DNA from: an endosymbiont of Galathealinum brachiosum
Lineage (GTDB): Bacteria > Pseudomonadota > Gammaproteobacteria > SZUA-229
DNA: 64,000 bases
NCBI GenBank assembly: GCA_003349885.1
Contig: QFXC01000013.1
Span: 730,555-794,554, forward strand
Direction of reading: 5' to 3'
In this document: positions 18,540-27,857 of the stretch, piece by piece
How positions within the stretch are numbered: the stretch's first letter is position 1
Layout of the letters: each line of letters opens with the position of its first letter
The notes under the pieces: generated by a model
Seen by the model: only the letters and a program-made list of their open reading frames with translations
What the model was told of the DNA's origin: nothing
Database searches by the model: none
Program-made: the position numbers and the translations under genes

Positions 18540-19301
18540 ATGTCTTCACTTCAGGCTTTAATATTTGATGTAGATGGAACACTGGCTGATACTGAGCGAG
18601 ACGGTCATCGCGTCGCTTTTAATCAAGCATTTGAGCACGCTGGTCTTGACTGGAACTGGTCAGTTGAACTTTATGGCAAACTACTGGCTGTCACGGGCGG
18701 CAAGGAACGAATGGCCTACTATCTTGAAAAGTTCAACACATCATTTCCAACGGATGATAAAACACCACAAATGATTAAGGAATTGCATCAATCAAAAACT
18801 GATTTTTACACAAAGTTATTATCTACTGGTGCTATTCCCCTGAGACCAGGCGTTAAACGACTTATACATGAAGCTAGAAAACAGGGCCTGCGAATAGCAA
18901 TCTCCACTACGACTACTCCAGCGAATGTTACAGCCTTGCTTGAACATGCGCTTGGCGAAGGCTCTACAGACTGGTTTGAAGTAATTGCAGCTGGAGACAT
19001 TGTACCGGCCAAAAAACCTGCAGCTGACATTTATGTCTGGGCACTTGAACAACTTAAATTAAAACCTGAGGACTGCCTGGCATTTGAGGACTCTCTAAAT
19101 GGCGTAAAATCTTCACTTGGAGCGAACCTTAAAACTATTATTACAATTAATGGTTATACAAAATCTGATGACTTTACTGGTGCGTCCCTTGTTTTAGATC
19201 AAATGGGTGAACCGGATAATGCTTTTACAACGATATCTGGTGACAACTTTGGAGCCAGTTATATAAACCTCGATTTACTTAAAAAAATCCACGCAGCTTA
19301 A
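18540..19301 (+). CDS. HAD-superfamily phosphatase, CbbY-like
   Basis: This is a 253-residue cytosolic phosphatase of the HAD subfamily IA. Motif I is IFDVDGTLADTERDGH with nucleophile Asp10 and Asp12, motif II is ISTTTTPANV, and motif III/IV is KKPAADIYVWALEQL...AFEDSLNG. The sequence resembles CbbY/Gph-like sugar-phosphate phosphatases (for example those acting on xylulose-1,5-bisphosphate), but the substrate cannot be fixed from sequence, and no Calvin-cycle genes are in the window. A run with the downstream yjbQ-like gene (18 bp gap) suggests cotranscription. Confidence 0.85.
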   Translation: MSSLQALIFDVDGTLADTERDGHRVAFNQAFEHAGLDWNWSVELYGKLLAVTGGKERMAYYLEKFNTSFPTDDKTPQMIKELHQSKTDFYTKLLSTGAIPLRPGVKRLIHEARKQGLRIAISTTTTPANVTALLEHALGEGSTDWFEVIAAGDIVPAKKPAADIYVWALEQLKLKPEDCLAFEDSLNGVKSSLGANLKTIITINGYTKSDDFTGASLVLDQMGEPDNAFTTISGDNFGASYINLDLLKKIHAA

Positions 19302-19319
19302 ATCCCGGAAATCATTCAC

Positions 19320-19745
19320 ATGTGGACACAACACGAAATCAAACTGCCTGCCAGACACAGAGGCTTTCATTTGATTACCCGTGAAGTCATCAATGCTCTG
19401 ACGGAGATAAATACTATCCAGACGGGCATACTGCATTTGTTTATCAAACACACCTCTGCTTCATTATCAATTAATGAGAACGCAGATCCATCTGTCAGGT
19501 CTGATCTTGAAAGTCATTTTAATAAGTTTGTACCTGAAGGTGCAGCCTACTATCAGCATACTGACGAAGGAGAGGATGATATGCCTGCCCACATTAAAAG
19601 CTGCATTCTGGGCTCCAGCCTGACTATACCCATTTCTAACGGTAAACTTAATATGGGGATATGGCAGGGAATTTACCTGTGCGAACATAGAAACCATGCA
19701 TCTGGTAGGGAACTTGTAGCAACAATCCAGGGTCAGGTATACTGA
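19320..19745 (+). CDS. yjbQ: YjbQ family protein (UPF0047)
   Basis: This 141-residue protein belongs to the YjbQ/UPF0047 family: GILHLFIKHTSASLSINENADPSVRSDLE and the C-terminal LNMGIWQGIYLCEHRNHAS are its signatures, with several conserved His residues. Members in E. coli have been given weak thiamine-phosphate synthase activity, but the physiological role is unresolved. It stands 18 bp after the HAD phosphatase and about 1.4 kb before thiD and thiE. The proximity to thiamine genes is worth noting, though two unrelated genes lie between. The start ATG at 19320 has a modest CCGGAA site ahead of it. Confidence 0.9.
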   Translation: MWTQHEIKLPARHRGFHLITREVINALTEINTIQTGILHLFIKHTSASLSINENADPSVRSDLESHFNKFVPEGAAYYQHTDEGEDDMPAHIKSCILGSSLTIPISNGKLNMGIWQGIYLCEHRNHASGRELVATIQGQVY

Positions 19746-19851
19746 TAACCCTGAAAACATTAATACTTATTCTTCTCTATTACGGTGAATAAAGAGCAGC
19801 ACTGCTATACTTTAAATGATAAATAAACAGGAATATGACAGGAAAATATTT

Positions 19852-20199
19852 ATGTCAGATACCGCACCACAAATTAAAGATGATGAACTTTACCGCTTAT
19901 TGAGAGAGGGTAAAATTGATGAATTCAACTCACGCAAAGCGAGTGGTGAAAGCTGCGATCTGAAATATGCTGATTTTCGCAACGTAGACTTAAAAGGTCT
20001 GGATGCAAAAGGTCTGGATCTGAGTAATTGCTACTTCAGAATGAGTAATTTACGGGGTGTTGATTTTTCCGGTACTCGCCTTGAAGGCGCAAGCATACAT
20101 GGTGCTCAAATTTCAGGCGTATTTTTTCCTTCTGCCCTCGACGCAAATGAGATTTTACTTTCGCTTGAGCATGGCACTCGCATGAGATATAAGGCTTGA
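19852..20199 (+). CDS. Short pentapeptide-repeat protein
   Basis: The 115-residue protein has a 30-residue acidic N-terminus (TAPQIKDDELYRLLREGKI), then about seven pentapeptide units of the A(D/N)LXX pattern from DLKYADFRNVDLKGLDAKGL onwards, which would fold as a right-handed quadrilateral beta helix. It lacks a signal peptide. The start ATG at 19852 is chosen over an in-frame ATG at 19816, because an ACAGGA site stands about 10 bases upstream. It precedes the SirB1-like gene by 9 bp, so the two probably form an operon. The function is unknown; DNA-gyrase protection by related proteins should not be assumed. Confidence 0.85.
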   Translation: MSDTAPQIKDDELYRLLREGKIDEFNSRKASGESCDLKYADFRNVDLKGLDAKGLDLSNCYFRMSNLRGVDFSGTRLEGASIHGAQISGVFFPSALDANEILLSLEHGTRMRYKA

Positions 20200-20208
20200 T
20201 TCGATAGC

Positions 20209-21054
20209 ATGAACTCAGTTAATTCAAATACAGATGCATTTAAAGTCCTGCTAAATCAACCTGACAATGATATAAGTCTGGCTAAAGCGGCTCTCATGAT
20301 TGCAAGATTAGAATATCCTGAGTTAGACATTGATGATTATCTATCAAAAATACACAATATTGCCGAAGAAATAAATAACAGACTACCCGCCACTGCTAAT
20401 GCTGCTGAAATTTTAAAACAGTTAAATCATGTGCTTTTTATTGAAAAGGGCTATGAAGGCAATAGCACGTCTTATTATGACCCCAGAAATAGCTTCTTAA
20501 ATGATGTTATTGAAAGAAAACTCGGCATTCCTATTAGTTTATCTATTCTTTACATCGAACTAGGTAACGCTCTTGGCCTGCCTTTAAGTGGAGTGTCTTT
20601 TCCTGGTCATTTTTTAGTAAAGCTTGAAATAAGTGATGGAGCAATTGTGCTTGACCCGTATTTTGGCGGCATTTCACTTAATGAAGAGGATATAGAAGAG
20701 CGCTTACGTGAATATTATGGTTCAAAACTTAATAAGTCACGGGCTCAGGGTGTACTCGCAAGCAGTACTAACAAAGAAATTGTTCTTCGCGTAATGCGCA
20801 ACCTGCGTAACCTCTATTTACAGGAAGAGAACTGGACAAAAGCACTACCATTAGCTGATATTATGGTGGAAATGGATGACGATCAGGCTGACGCACTCAA
20901 AGCACGTGCCGCAATTTACGATCAACAGGAATGCCACACACCTGCGTTAGCTGATTACAGCGCCTACCTCAAACTATCACCGGATAATCCAGGTAATCAA
21001 TTCATACGCGCCAGAGTAATTGAGCTGGCAAAATCTGTACGCAAGGTCTGTTAA
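20209..21054 (+). CDS. SirB1/YchA transglutaminase-like protein with TPR
   Basis: The 281-residue protein matches the SirB1 N-terminal transglutaminase-like fold: NHVLFIEKGYEGNSTSYYDPRNSFLNDVIERKLGIPISLSILYIELG and FPGHFLVKLE. It ends in a tetratricopeptide-like region (ALPLADIMVEMDDDQADALKARAAIYDQ). The His of the FPGHF motif is present, but a catalytic Cys is not obvious, so activity is doubtful. The E. coli relative YchA lies near prfA-hemK, and its biochemical role is unclear. Here it follows the pentapeptide gene by 9 bp. Confidence 0.88.
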   Translation: MNSVNSNTDAFKVLLNQPDNDISLAKAALMIARLEYPELDIDDYLSKIHNIAEEINNRLPATANAAEILKQLNHVLFIEKGYEGNSTSYYDPRNSFLNDVIERKLGIPISLSILYIELGNALGLPLSGVSFPGHFLVKLEISDGAIVLDPYFGGISLNEEDIEERLREYYGSKLNKSRAQGVLASSTNKEIVLRVMRNLRNLYLQEENWTKALPLADIMVEMDDDQADALKARAAIYDQQECHTPALADYSAYLKLSPDNPGNQFIRARVIELAKSVRKVC

Positions 21055-21160
21055 AATACTCCGATTGCATTTTTGACAGCCACCCCCATATAAAATTAGA
21101 ATAGCGCCTGAATTTAAAAATCATCTCCAGTATATTTTACTGTTTATCAATTAGGGTTAA

Positions 21161-21940
21161 ATGAAAACTTCAAAACCACCTGTCGTACTTTGCTTTTCCG
21201 GTTTAGATCCAACTGGCGGTGCAGGTATACAGGCAGATATAGAATCCATAGCAAAACATGGTTGTCATGCTGCGCCAATTATCACGGCAAATACGGTTCA
21301 GGACACTCATAACGTCATTAGTTATGAACCAGTTAATGCGACATTATTACTTAAACAGGCTCGTGCGATTTTAAAAGATATGCCCGTAAGTGCCATAAAA
21401 ATAGGTATGTTAGCTTCGGGTGAAATTGCTGAAGCCATATACACACTCTTTAGACAGTACAGTGATATCCCTGTTATTTTAGATCCTGTTTTAACTGCGG
21501 GCGGTGGCACATCACTTGCGAAAAAAAATCTAATTGATGCCATTAATACACTCATTATCCCGCGCACATATATTCTAACGCCTAATATTCCAGAATCTTT
21601 ATTGCTAACTAATACAAAGTCAAACCCCGAATCTGCTGCTCAGCTTTTAAACAAAATGGGCGCTAAATACGTTTTACTCACTGGCACACATGCAAAAAAC
21701 ACCGATGTTATTCATAAGCTTTACTTAAAATCCAGAAGTCAGAAAACATACAAATATAAACGACTAGAAAATGAATATCACGGCTCTGGTTGCACTCTTG
21801 CAGCCAGTCTTGCTGCACTGATTGCACAAAAAATGGAACCCATCAATGCATGTCAGAATGCACTGGACTTCACCCATAAAGCACTCACTTATGCAAACGC
21901 ATTAGGCAGTGGTCAACTTATACCCAATCGATATGTATGA
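21161..21940 (+). CDS. thiD: Hydroxymethylpyrimidine/phosphomethylpyrimidine kinase
   Basis: ThiD phosphorylates HMP twice to give HMP-PP for thiamine synthesis. The 259-residue ribokinase-like protein has FSGLDPTGGAGIQADIESI at residues 12-30, the DPVLTAGGGTSL substrate segment, and the anion hole HGSGCTLAASLAAL near the C-terminus. The stop overlaps the thiE start (ATGA), showing coupling. The 106 bp upstream has no recognisable TPP riboswitch. Together with thiE it makes thiamine monophosphate. Confidence 0.95.
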   Translation: MKTSKPPVVLCFSGLDPTGGAGIQADIESIAKHGCHAAPIITANTVQDTHNVISYEPVNATLLLKQARAILKDMPVSAIKIGMLASGEIAEAIYTLFRQYSDIPVILDPVLTAGGGTSLAKKNLIDAINTLIIPRTYILTPNIPESLLLTNTKSNPESAAQLLNKMGAKYVLLTGTHAKNTDVIHKLYLKSRSQKTYKYKRLENEYHGSGCTLAASLAALIAQKMEPINACQNALDFTHKALTYANALGSGQLIPNRYV

Positions 21941-22584
21941 CAAAAAAACTATCCGGCCTTTATGCAATCACCAATGAAACCCTGATGCCTGAAAATCTTT
22001 TTTTAAGCATGGCAGAAGCAGCATTAACATCTGGTGTTTCAGTTTTACAATATCGCGACAAAAGCACCAACCAGAAAAAAAGACAATATCAGGCCAGTCA
22101 ACTTAAATTACTTTGCGATCAACATAGTGTGACTTTTATTATTAATGACGATATCAACCTTGCAATGCAGGTTGATGCAGACGGCGTGCACATTGGAAAA
22201 AATGACCAGTCTATTTATGAAACAAAAAATCAGCTAGGTAAAGACAAAATCATTGGTGTTAGTTGTTACAATCAAATGAGCCTGGCGACAGATGCCATTG
22301 AGAACGGTGCGGATTATATTGCTTTTGGGAGTTTTTTTGGATCATCTATAAAACCAGAAGCGCCTCAGGCAAACCGTGAATTAATTACCACAATCAAAAA
22401 CCAGTACAGCACACCAGTTTGCTGTATTGGCGGCATAACCACTGAGAACCACAAACCTCTGCTTGATGCTGGCACTGATATGTTAGCTATTATTAGCGAT
22501 ATATTTTCTCATACCGATAATGCCTACATATCTCACCAATGCACACAATTCAAAAATGCCTTTGACAGCAGAAAAACAGGTTAA
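21937..22584 (+). CDS. thiE: Thiamine-phosphate synthase
   Basis: ThiE joins HMP-PP and thiazole phosphate to thiamine monophosphate. The 215-residue TIM-barrel protein shows VSVLQYRDKSTNQKKR, IINDDINLAMQVDADGVHIGKND (pyrimidine/thiazole site) and CCIGGITTENHKPLLDAG near the C-terminus. The ATG at 21937 overlaps the thiD TGA by 4 bp. It is followed after 99 bp by hemL. The usual thiazole genes (thiG, thiS, thiO) are not in the window. Confidence 0.95.
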   Translation: MTKKLSGLYAITNETLMPENLFLSMAEAALTSGVSVLQYRDKSTNQKKRQYQASQLKLLCDQHSVTFIINDDINLAMQVDADGVHIGKNDQSIYETKNQLGKDKIIGVSCYNQMSLATDAIENGADYIAFGSFFGSSIKPEAPQANRELITTIKNQYSTPVCCIGGITTENHKPLLDAGTDMLAIISDIFSHTDNAYISHQCTQFKNAFDSRKTG

Positions 22585-22683
22585 CACTTTCGATCAAATA
22601 CCCAAAAACACAGTGCCTATTATTAACTGTGGCCTTAATGTAAAATACCCGACCTTGTAAACACCGCACTCAGGAAACCCAAT

Positions 22684-23973
22684 ATGTCCCAGAACAAATC
22701 TCAGGCTGACCTCTTTAATCAGGCTCAATCCGTTATTCCAGGCGGTGTAAACTCACCTGTCAGGGCATTTAAAGGCGTTGGTGGAGATCCGATATTTATT
22801 GGCAGAGCTAACGGTGCGTATATATGGGACACAGATGACAAGCGATATATTGATTATGTCGGTTCCTGGGGGCCAATGATTCTTGGTCATGCTCACCCTG
22901 AAGTAATTAAAGCGGTAAAAACAAGTGCTGAAAAAGGCCTGAGCTTTGGCGCACCAACAGCCATTGAAACGGAAATGGCCGAACGAATTTGCCAGCTGAT
23001 CCCTTCCATTGAATCTGTGCGCATGGTGAGCTCAGGCACTGAAGCGACTATGAGCGCCATTCGTCTGGCTCGTGGTTTTACGGGGCGTGACAGTATTGTA
23101 AAATTTGAAGGCTGCTATCACGGCCATTCAGACTCTCTTCTGGTTAAAGCCGGTTCAGGTGCATTAACACTTGGCGTACCCAGCTCACCAGGCGTTCCAG
23201 CCTGTCTGGCCGAGCACACTATAACGCTCACTTATAACGACCTTGACCAGGTAAGAGACACTTTTAAAAATGCCGGCGACAAAATTGCCTGCATTATTGT
23301 AGAGCCGGTTGCAGGCAATATGAACTGCATTCCACCAGTTGAGGGCTTCCTTGAAGGTTTGCGTGAAGTATGTGATGAACATGGTTCTGTCTTGATTTTT
23401 GACGAAGTAATGACTGGCTTTCGTACAGCTTTAGGCGGCGCTCAATCGGTATACAAAATTAAACCTGACCTGACTACACTCGGTAAAGTTATTGGGGGGG
23501 GGATGCCTGTCGGCGCATTTGGTGGTCGAAAAGACATCATGGAGTACATTGCACCAACCGGGCCTGTTTATCAGGCAGGCACTTTATCCGGCAACCCTAT
23601 TGCTATGGCTGCAGGCCTTAAAACACTGGATCTCATTTCTGCCGATAATTTCTTTGAAGACTTAAATGCCAAAGTAAACACGCTGGTAACAGGTATCATG
23701 CAAAAAGCGGCAAGTCATAATATTCCCATGACACAGAATATAGTAGGCGGCATGTTTGGCCTGTTCTTTACTGACGAAGAAAAAGTAAGCAACTTCGCTC
23801 AGGCTACACAATGCAATGTTGAAAGATTCCAGAAATTCTTCCATGGCATGTTAGAACACGGTATTTACCTGGCTCCTTCAGCATATGAAGCCGGTTTTGT
23901 CAGCCTCAAGCACAGTGATGAGGATATTCAGGCAACCATCGACGCCGCCGATAAAGTACTGGGAAGTTTGTGA
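22684..23973 (+). CDS. hemL: Glutamate-1-semialdehyde 2,1-aminomutase
   Basis: HemL makes 5-aminolevulinate in the C5 haem pathway. The 429-residue class III PLP enzyme has the full fingerprint: [49 protein letters not shown], and the PLP Lys268 in [19 protein letters not shown]. The start ATG follows a CAGGAAACCC site. The gene overlaps ycgL by 1 base at the TGATG junction, so they are probably coupled. The thiD-thiE-hemL order is common in gammaproteobacteria. Confidence 0.97.
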   Translation: MSQNKSQADLFNQAQSVIPGGVNSPVRAFKGVGGDPIFIGRANGAYIWDTDDKRYIDYVGSWGPMILGHAHPEVIKAVKTSAEKGLSFGAPTAIETEMAERICQLIPSIESVRMVSSGTEATMSAIRLARGFTGRDSIVKFEGCYHGHSDSLLVKAGSGALTLGVPSSPGVPACLAEHTITLTYNDLDQVRDTFKNAGDKIACIIVEPVAGNMNCIPPVEGFLEGLREVCDEHGSVLIFDEVMTGFRTALGGAQSVYKIKPDLTTLGKVIGGGMPVGAFGGRKDIMEYIAPTGPVYQAGTLSGNPIAMAAGLKTLDLISADNFFEDLNAKVNTLVTGIMQKAASHNIPMTQNIVGGMFGLFFTDEEKVSNFAQATQCNVERFQKFFHGMLEHGIYLAPSAYEAGFVSLKHSDEDIQATIDAADKVLGSL

Positions 23974-24251
23974 TGCCATTACCAACTTTCTGCTACATAT
24001 ATCGCTGCGGCGCCAAACAGGATATGTACATTTACCTTGCCGAGGAAAATGATTTTGACTGCATCGACGAAAGAATAAAAAACTCTCTGGGTGAACTATC
24101 TCTGGCGATGACTCTGGAAATTAAGAAAGACACCAAACTCGCAAAAGAAGATCCTGAAAAAGTTCTGGCTAACTTAAAAAAACAGAAATTTCATTTGCAA
24201 CTACCACCGGAAACTTCAATAGAAGCATTGATGGCTAAACTTTCAAAATAA
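23973..24251 (+). CDS. ycgL: YcgL domain protein
   Basis: The 92-residue protein carries the YcgL domain: the N-terminal CYIYRCGAKQDMYIYL and the C-terminal QKFHLQLPPETSIEALM are characteristic. The fold is known but no function is established. I place the start at the ATG at 23973 rather than the GTG at 23970 directly before it, since both are possible at the TGATG overlap with hemL. No other small gene is evident between it and the cold-shock pair. Confidence 0.85.
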   Translation: MPLPTFCYIYRCGAKQDMYIYLAEENDFDCIDERIKNSLGELSLAMTLEIKKDTKLAKEDPEKVLANLKKQKFHLQLPPETSIEALMAKLSK

Positions 24252-24432
24252 CGCCTGTTTACACTGGTAGGGTTTTAATTTTTAACTATAATAAGATTTC
24301 ATTTTCAGTTAGTAAAAACACAATTTCGATATATTTTTTGAACATAGAAGAATACACAGCACTTTTATGGGGATTTACTTTTACCCGACGCTGTCATTTA
24401 TATTTATTACATTTGCATTAGGAAACACTTAC

Positions 24433-24867
24433 ATGAACTCAGCTTTATTCCGCACAATTACTATCAGCTTATTAACAACCGCCATTGCAACCGGCATTTC
24501 TACACAAGTTTTAACACTTGAGAACTTTTCTACAACAAACGGTCTAATCACACTCGCAGCTTTAATTTTTGCATCAACTTTAGCAACTGCATTAGTCACA
24601 TCTAATAAAGCTAAAGCAAAATCAGTTAAAACTGCGCAAAATGTCTCAATTTCTGATAATTCCCGTGAATCGGGCACTGTAAAGTGGTTTAATACGAGCA
24701 AGGGCTTTGGCTTTATTACCCGTGATGCGGGCGATGATGTCTTTGTTCACTTCCGCTCAATTCGTGGCCAGGGTCATAGAACTCTGTTTGAAGGGCAACG
24801 CGTTGAGTTTAATATCACCGAAGGTGATAAGGGGCTACAGGCAGAGGATGTTGCCATCGCCTCATGA
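24433..24867 (+). CDS. Cold-shock-domain protein with N-terminal membrane segments
   Basis: The 144-residue protein begins with two hydrophobic segments (about 5-22 and 35-55), then a linker rich in Lys and Ser, then a complete cold-shock domain at about 78-143 ([28 protein letters not shown], with RNP1 KGFGFI and RNP2 VFVHF). It would therefore tether an RNA/ssDNA-binding domain to the inner membrane. The start ATG at 24433 is favoured over an in-frame ATG at 24367 because of an AGGAAA site 8 bases ahead; the upstream ATG has none. The leader from the ycgL stop is 180 bp, which suits a long cold-shock-type 5'UTR (inference). Confidence 0.87.
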   Translation: MNSALFRTITISLLTTAIATGISTQVLTLENFSTTNGLITLAALIFASTLATALVTSNKAKAKSVKTAQNVSISDNSRESGTVKWFNTSKGFGFITRDAGDDVFVHFRSIRGQGHRTLFEGQRVEFNITEGDKGLQAEDVAIAS

Positions 24868-24935
24868 CGTTGTGTCTTTGATATGCTTATGGATGGGTGT
24901 ACCAAATAAAATGATAATTAAAAAGGTATAAGTAA

Positions 24936-25151
24936 ATGTCTGATCGTGAGATAGGAACCGTTAAATGGTTCAACAATTCTAAAGGATATGGTTTTATAGA
25001 GCGTGATACTGGTGATGATGTATTCGTTCACTTCAGAGCAATTCGAGGTGATGGGTTCAGAACACTTAAAGATGGCCAAAAAGTTGAATTCAATTTGATT
25101 GATAGTCAAAAAGGCCTACAGGCGGAAGACGTTAGCCACACTGACACATAA
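24936..25151 (+). CDS. Cold-shock protein, CspA family
   Basis: This 71-residue single-domain protein has [30 protein letters not shown], containing RNP1 (KGYGFI) and RNP2 (VFVHF). It binds RNA or single-stranded DNA and melts structure. It lies 68 bp after the membrane-linked relative and its cold-shock domain is about 75% identical to it by eye, suggesting an origin by tandem duplication. The AAAAAGG site before the ATG is good. A strong terminator follows within 5 bases of the stop. The exact csp paralogue name is not assigned. Confidence 0.95.
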   Translation: MSDREIGTVKWFNNSKGYGFIERDTGDDVFVHFRAIRGDGFRTLKDGQKVEFNLIDSQKGLQAEDVSHTDT

Positions 25152-25153
25152 AT

Positions 25154-25183
25154 AAAAAGGCTGGTTTTTAAACCAGCCTTTTT
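25154..25183 (+). terminator. Rho-independent terminator after csp
   Basis: AAAAAGGCTGGTTT and AAACCAGCCTTTTT form a long GC-containing stem with a T-tract just after the cold-shock stop codon. The flanking A-tract means it may also work on the minus strand, but the ubiX gene ends 73 bp further on. Confidence 0.93.
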
Positions 25184-25256
25184 ATTTGCTATCCGTAAAA
25201 ATGAAAATGTAATACTTCAGCTTATCTCTATAAGTTGAAGTATTGCTCGCCCTATA

Positions 25257-25868
25257 TTACTCACCCCATCTGGGTAGCAAATCCTGCTTAACCCCAAGAT
25301 GATCCAGTACCCGGGCAACCATAAAGTCCACGATATCTTCAACCGTTTGTGGTTTGTTATAAAACCCCGGATTAGCCGATAACATTACCGCCCCCATGCG
25401 AGAAAGCTTGAGCATATTCTCCAGATGAATATCAGAAAAAGGAGTTTCCCGCGGCACCAGTATTAAATTCTTGCGCTCTTTCAAAACAACATCTGCCGCC
25501 CGCTCTAAAAGATTTGCACTCGCTCCCACCGCTATAGATGAAAGCGTCCCCATAGAACAGGGACAAACAACCATCGCATCCACAGACGAAGAGCCACTCG
25601 CTATAGGAGAAGCCCATTCAGACTCACCACACACTTTTAGCTGCTTATCATCTACGCCATAACGCTTGCATAACTGATCGTGTAATTCATGATTATTAGC
25701 TGGCCAGGACAACTCCGTTTCCATACTAATCACCACATGTGCAGCACGAGTAACCAGCAAATACACCTTATGCTTGTGAGTTAATAGCTGTTCCAGTAGA
25801 CGAATACCATACTGCACACCGGAAGCACCAGTGATAGCTAGAATGATAGTTTTGTTATTTGAATTCAT
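25257..25868 (-). CDS. ubiX: Flavin prenyltransferase UbiX
   Basis: UbiX attaches a dimethylallyl group to FMN to make prenyl-FMN, the cofactor of the UbiD decarboxylase in ubiquinone synthesis. The 203-residue flavoprotein shows AITGASGVQYGIRLLE (FMN phosphate site), DAMVVCPCSMGTLSSIAVGASANLLERAADVVLKE, and LILVPRETPFSDIHLENMLKLSRMGAVM. It follows mpl by 44 bp on the same strand, an arrangement common in this class. ubiD is not in the window. Confidence 0.96.
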   Translation of the reverse strand: MNSNNKTIILAITGASGVQYGIRLLEQLLTHKHKVYLLVTRAAHVVISMETELSWPANNHELHDQLCKRYGVDDKQLKVCGESEWASPIASGSSSVDAMVVCPCSMGTLSSIAVGASANLLERAADVVLKERKNLILVPRETPFSDIHLENMLKLSRMGAVMLSANPGFYNKPQTVEDIVDFMVARVLDHLGVKQDLLPRWGE

Positions 25869-25912
25869 TGTCTAGTAATTCCTCTGGAAATAATAACCTC
25901 TGAGACTCCGCA

Positions 25913-27262
25913 TCAAAGCTTTTCTAAAATCTTATGATGTATTCCACCAAACGCACCATTACTCATAACCAGTATATGATCACCCGGCTGAGTTTGCTCA
26001 GCTAACAGATCAACGACATCATCAATTGAACGCATCAATTTCGCCGAGCCACTCACCTCATCCACCACAGATTGCATATCCCAGTCTACATCAGCAGGTT
26101 GAAACAATATCACTTCATCTGCTAAATCCAGCGAAGGTGCGAGCTGCTTTTTATGTACTCCCATGCGCATTGTGTTTGAGCGAGGCTCTAATACCGCCCA
26201 TATTTTTGCCGAACCGACAGCATCTCTTAATCCCTTCAAGGTTTCAGTAATAGCAGTAGGGTGATGCGCGAAATCATCATAAACTGTTTTATCATTAACC
26301 TCACCCGCCACTTCCATGCGCCGTTTAATACCTTTAAATTCTTTCAAAGCATCAATCGATTGCTCAACCGGCACACCCACATGTTGTGCTGCAATAATTG
26401 CTGCCAGCGCATTCATACGATTATGCGGCCCGAGTAAATTGCCTTTTACCGTACCTAATTTTTTCTGTTTATATAACACATCAAAACAACGTCCATCTGA
26501 AGAAACGTTATCAATCATCCATAAACTTTCTTTTTTACCGGCAAACCCGGCCCGCTCACTCCAACAGCCTTTTTGTAATACATCCTGTATATTTTCTTCA
26601 TCATCATTGTGCACAATAAGGCCGTCACCCGGCACCGTTCTCACTAAATGATGAAACTGTTTTTTTATCGCATCTAAATTTTCAAAAATATCCGCATGAT
26701 CAAACTCAAGATTATTTAAAATTGCTGTTCGAGGATGATAGTGAACAAACTTGGAACGCTTATCAAAAAATGCAGTATCGTACTCATCGGCCTCTACAAC
26801 AAAAAAAGGCCCTTCACCCAGTCTCGCAGAAATACCAAAATTAGCCGGTACGCCGCCAATCAAAAAACCCGGCTGCAGCCCTGCATATTCCAGTATCCAG
26901 GCCAGTATTGAGCTGGTTGTTGTTTTGCCATGAGTACCTGCTACTGCCAGCACCCATTTATCTTTTAAAACATTTTCAGCTAACCATTGTGGCCCAGAGG
27001 TATAACTCATATTTTCATTCAGCACATGCTCAATAGCCTCGTTACCACGAGACATAACATTGCCCACCACAACCTGATCCTGTTCAGTCAGGTGCTCAAC
27101 CTTAAACCCCTGCATCAGCTCTATTCCCTGCGCCTCTAGCTGCGTACTCATTGGTGGGTAAACATTCGCATCCGATCCGGTCACTTTATGACCCGCCTGC
27201 CTTGCAAGTACTGCGACACCACCCATAAATGTTCCACAAATACCTAATATATGTATATGCAA
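25913..27262 (-). CDS. mpl: UDP-N-acetylmuramate:tripeptide ligase (Mpl), murein recycling
   Basis: Mpl ligates recycled L-Ala-gamma-D-Glu-meso-DAP to UDP-MurNAc, saving the peptide in the cytosol. The 449-residue Mur ligase has the N-terminal ILGICGTFMGG Rossmann-like segment, the ATP P-loop GTHGKTTTSS (109-118), NLEFDHADIF, and DDFAHHPTAI. The start is TTG at 27262, supported by a CGGAG site 7 bases upstream and by the family's usual MxIHILGICGTFMGG N-terminus. It indicates active cell-wall recycling and fits the many peptidoglycan enzymes here. Confidence 0.95.
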   Translation of the reverse strand: MHIHILGICGTFMGGVAVLARQAGHKVTGSDANVYPPMSTQLEAQGIELMQGFKVEHLTEQDQVVVGNVMSRGNEAIEHVLNENMSYTSGPQWLAENVLKDKWVLAVAGTHGKTTTSSILAWILEYAGLQPGFLIGGVPANFGISARLGEGPFFVVEADEYDTAFFDKRSKFVHYHPRTAILNNLEFDHADIFENLDAIKKQFHHLVRTVPGDGLIVHNDDEENIQDVLQKGCWSERAGFAGKKESLWMIDNVSSDGRCFDVLYKQKKLGTVKGNLLGPHNRMNALAAIIAAQHVGVPVEQSIDALKEFKGIKRRMEVAGEVNDKTVYDDFAHHPTAITETLKGLRDAVGSAKIWAVLEPRSNTMRMGVHKKQLAPSLDLADEVILFQPADVDWDMQSVVDEVSGSAKLMRSIDDVVDLLAEQTQPGDHILVMSNGAFGGIHHKILEKL

Positions 27263-27280
27263 TATAAACTCCGTTAAAAA

Positions 27281-27790
27281 TTATTGAATTAGCTCTGGAA
27301 ACAGAAGACTACTTATAATTTGACTCATGAACCCATAACAGATGACTAAACCAATCGCTGCTGGTAAGCGTATTGAAAAAGATTCTTTAAATATATAGAC
27401 GTAAATAGAAAACATCCATATAGCAACAAGTAAAATCAAACTGAGAGTCGGGTCCCCCTGTTTCACATCTACTCCAATTTCAGATACCAGTGGATACATT
27501 AAGATCTGAAAAAAAACACCCACAAAAGCCAGACTGGTTATCGTTTGAATATACCTGGCAGATTTACTAAATGCCTGCAGACAAAAATAGACGAATAGCA
27601 TAAGCAACGCCACATCTAATGCCATTGCTAATATAGCCTTTTCAAGACCAGCATGTGTCATCACACTGGGTAAACCCGTTACAAAGTAACCCAAAAGGCA
27701 TATACGCATCAATGTAATTGAGTGAGGAAAATCCTGTGGCCCCTTATTAAAAATAAGAACCCCTAATAGAAGCTTTAAAAAACTATTCAT
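27281..27790 (-). CDS. Unrecognised inner-membrane protein
   Basis: I do not recognise this family. The 169-residue protein has about five hydrophobic segments (roughly 27-46, 50-72, 80-101, 113-132, 142-162), with short polar loops and no signal peptide. The opening KLLLGVLIFNKGPQDFPHS is polar between helices. It is 18 bp upstream of mpl on the same strand and is therefore probably cotranscribed with it. It is divergent from pyrC, with about 67 bp between the start codons. A role in peptide or cell-wall transport is possible from context only. Confidence 0.75.
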   Translation of the reverse strand: MNSFLKLLLGVLIFNKGPQDFPHSITLMRICLLGYFVTGLPSVMTHAGLEKAILAMALDVALLMLFVYFCLQAFSKSARYIQTITSLAFVGVFFQILMYPLVSEIGVDVKQGDPTLSLILLVAIWMFSIYVYIFKESFSIRLPAAIGLVICYGFMSQIISSLLFPELIQ

Positions 27791-27857
27791 ATTTAATTTG
27801 GCAATATCTGTTTAATCAATGATAATTATAACTCAAGAAGACGAGGCTCTGATAATT

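Noticed and set aside
21055..21160. Possible TPP riboswitch before thiD
   Set aside because: Neither the CTGAGA-type nor the second conserved segment of the TPP element is present.
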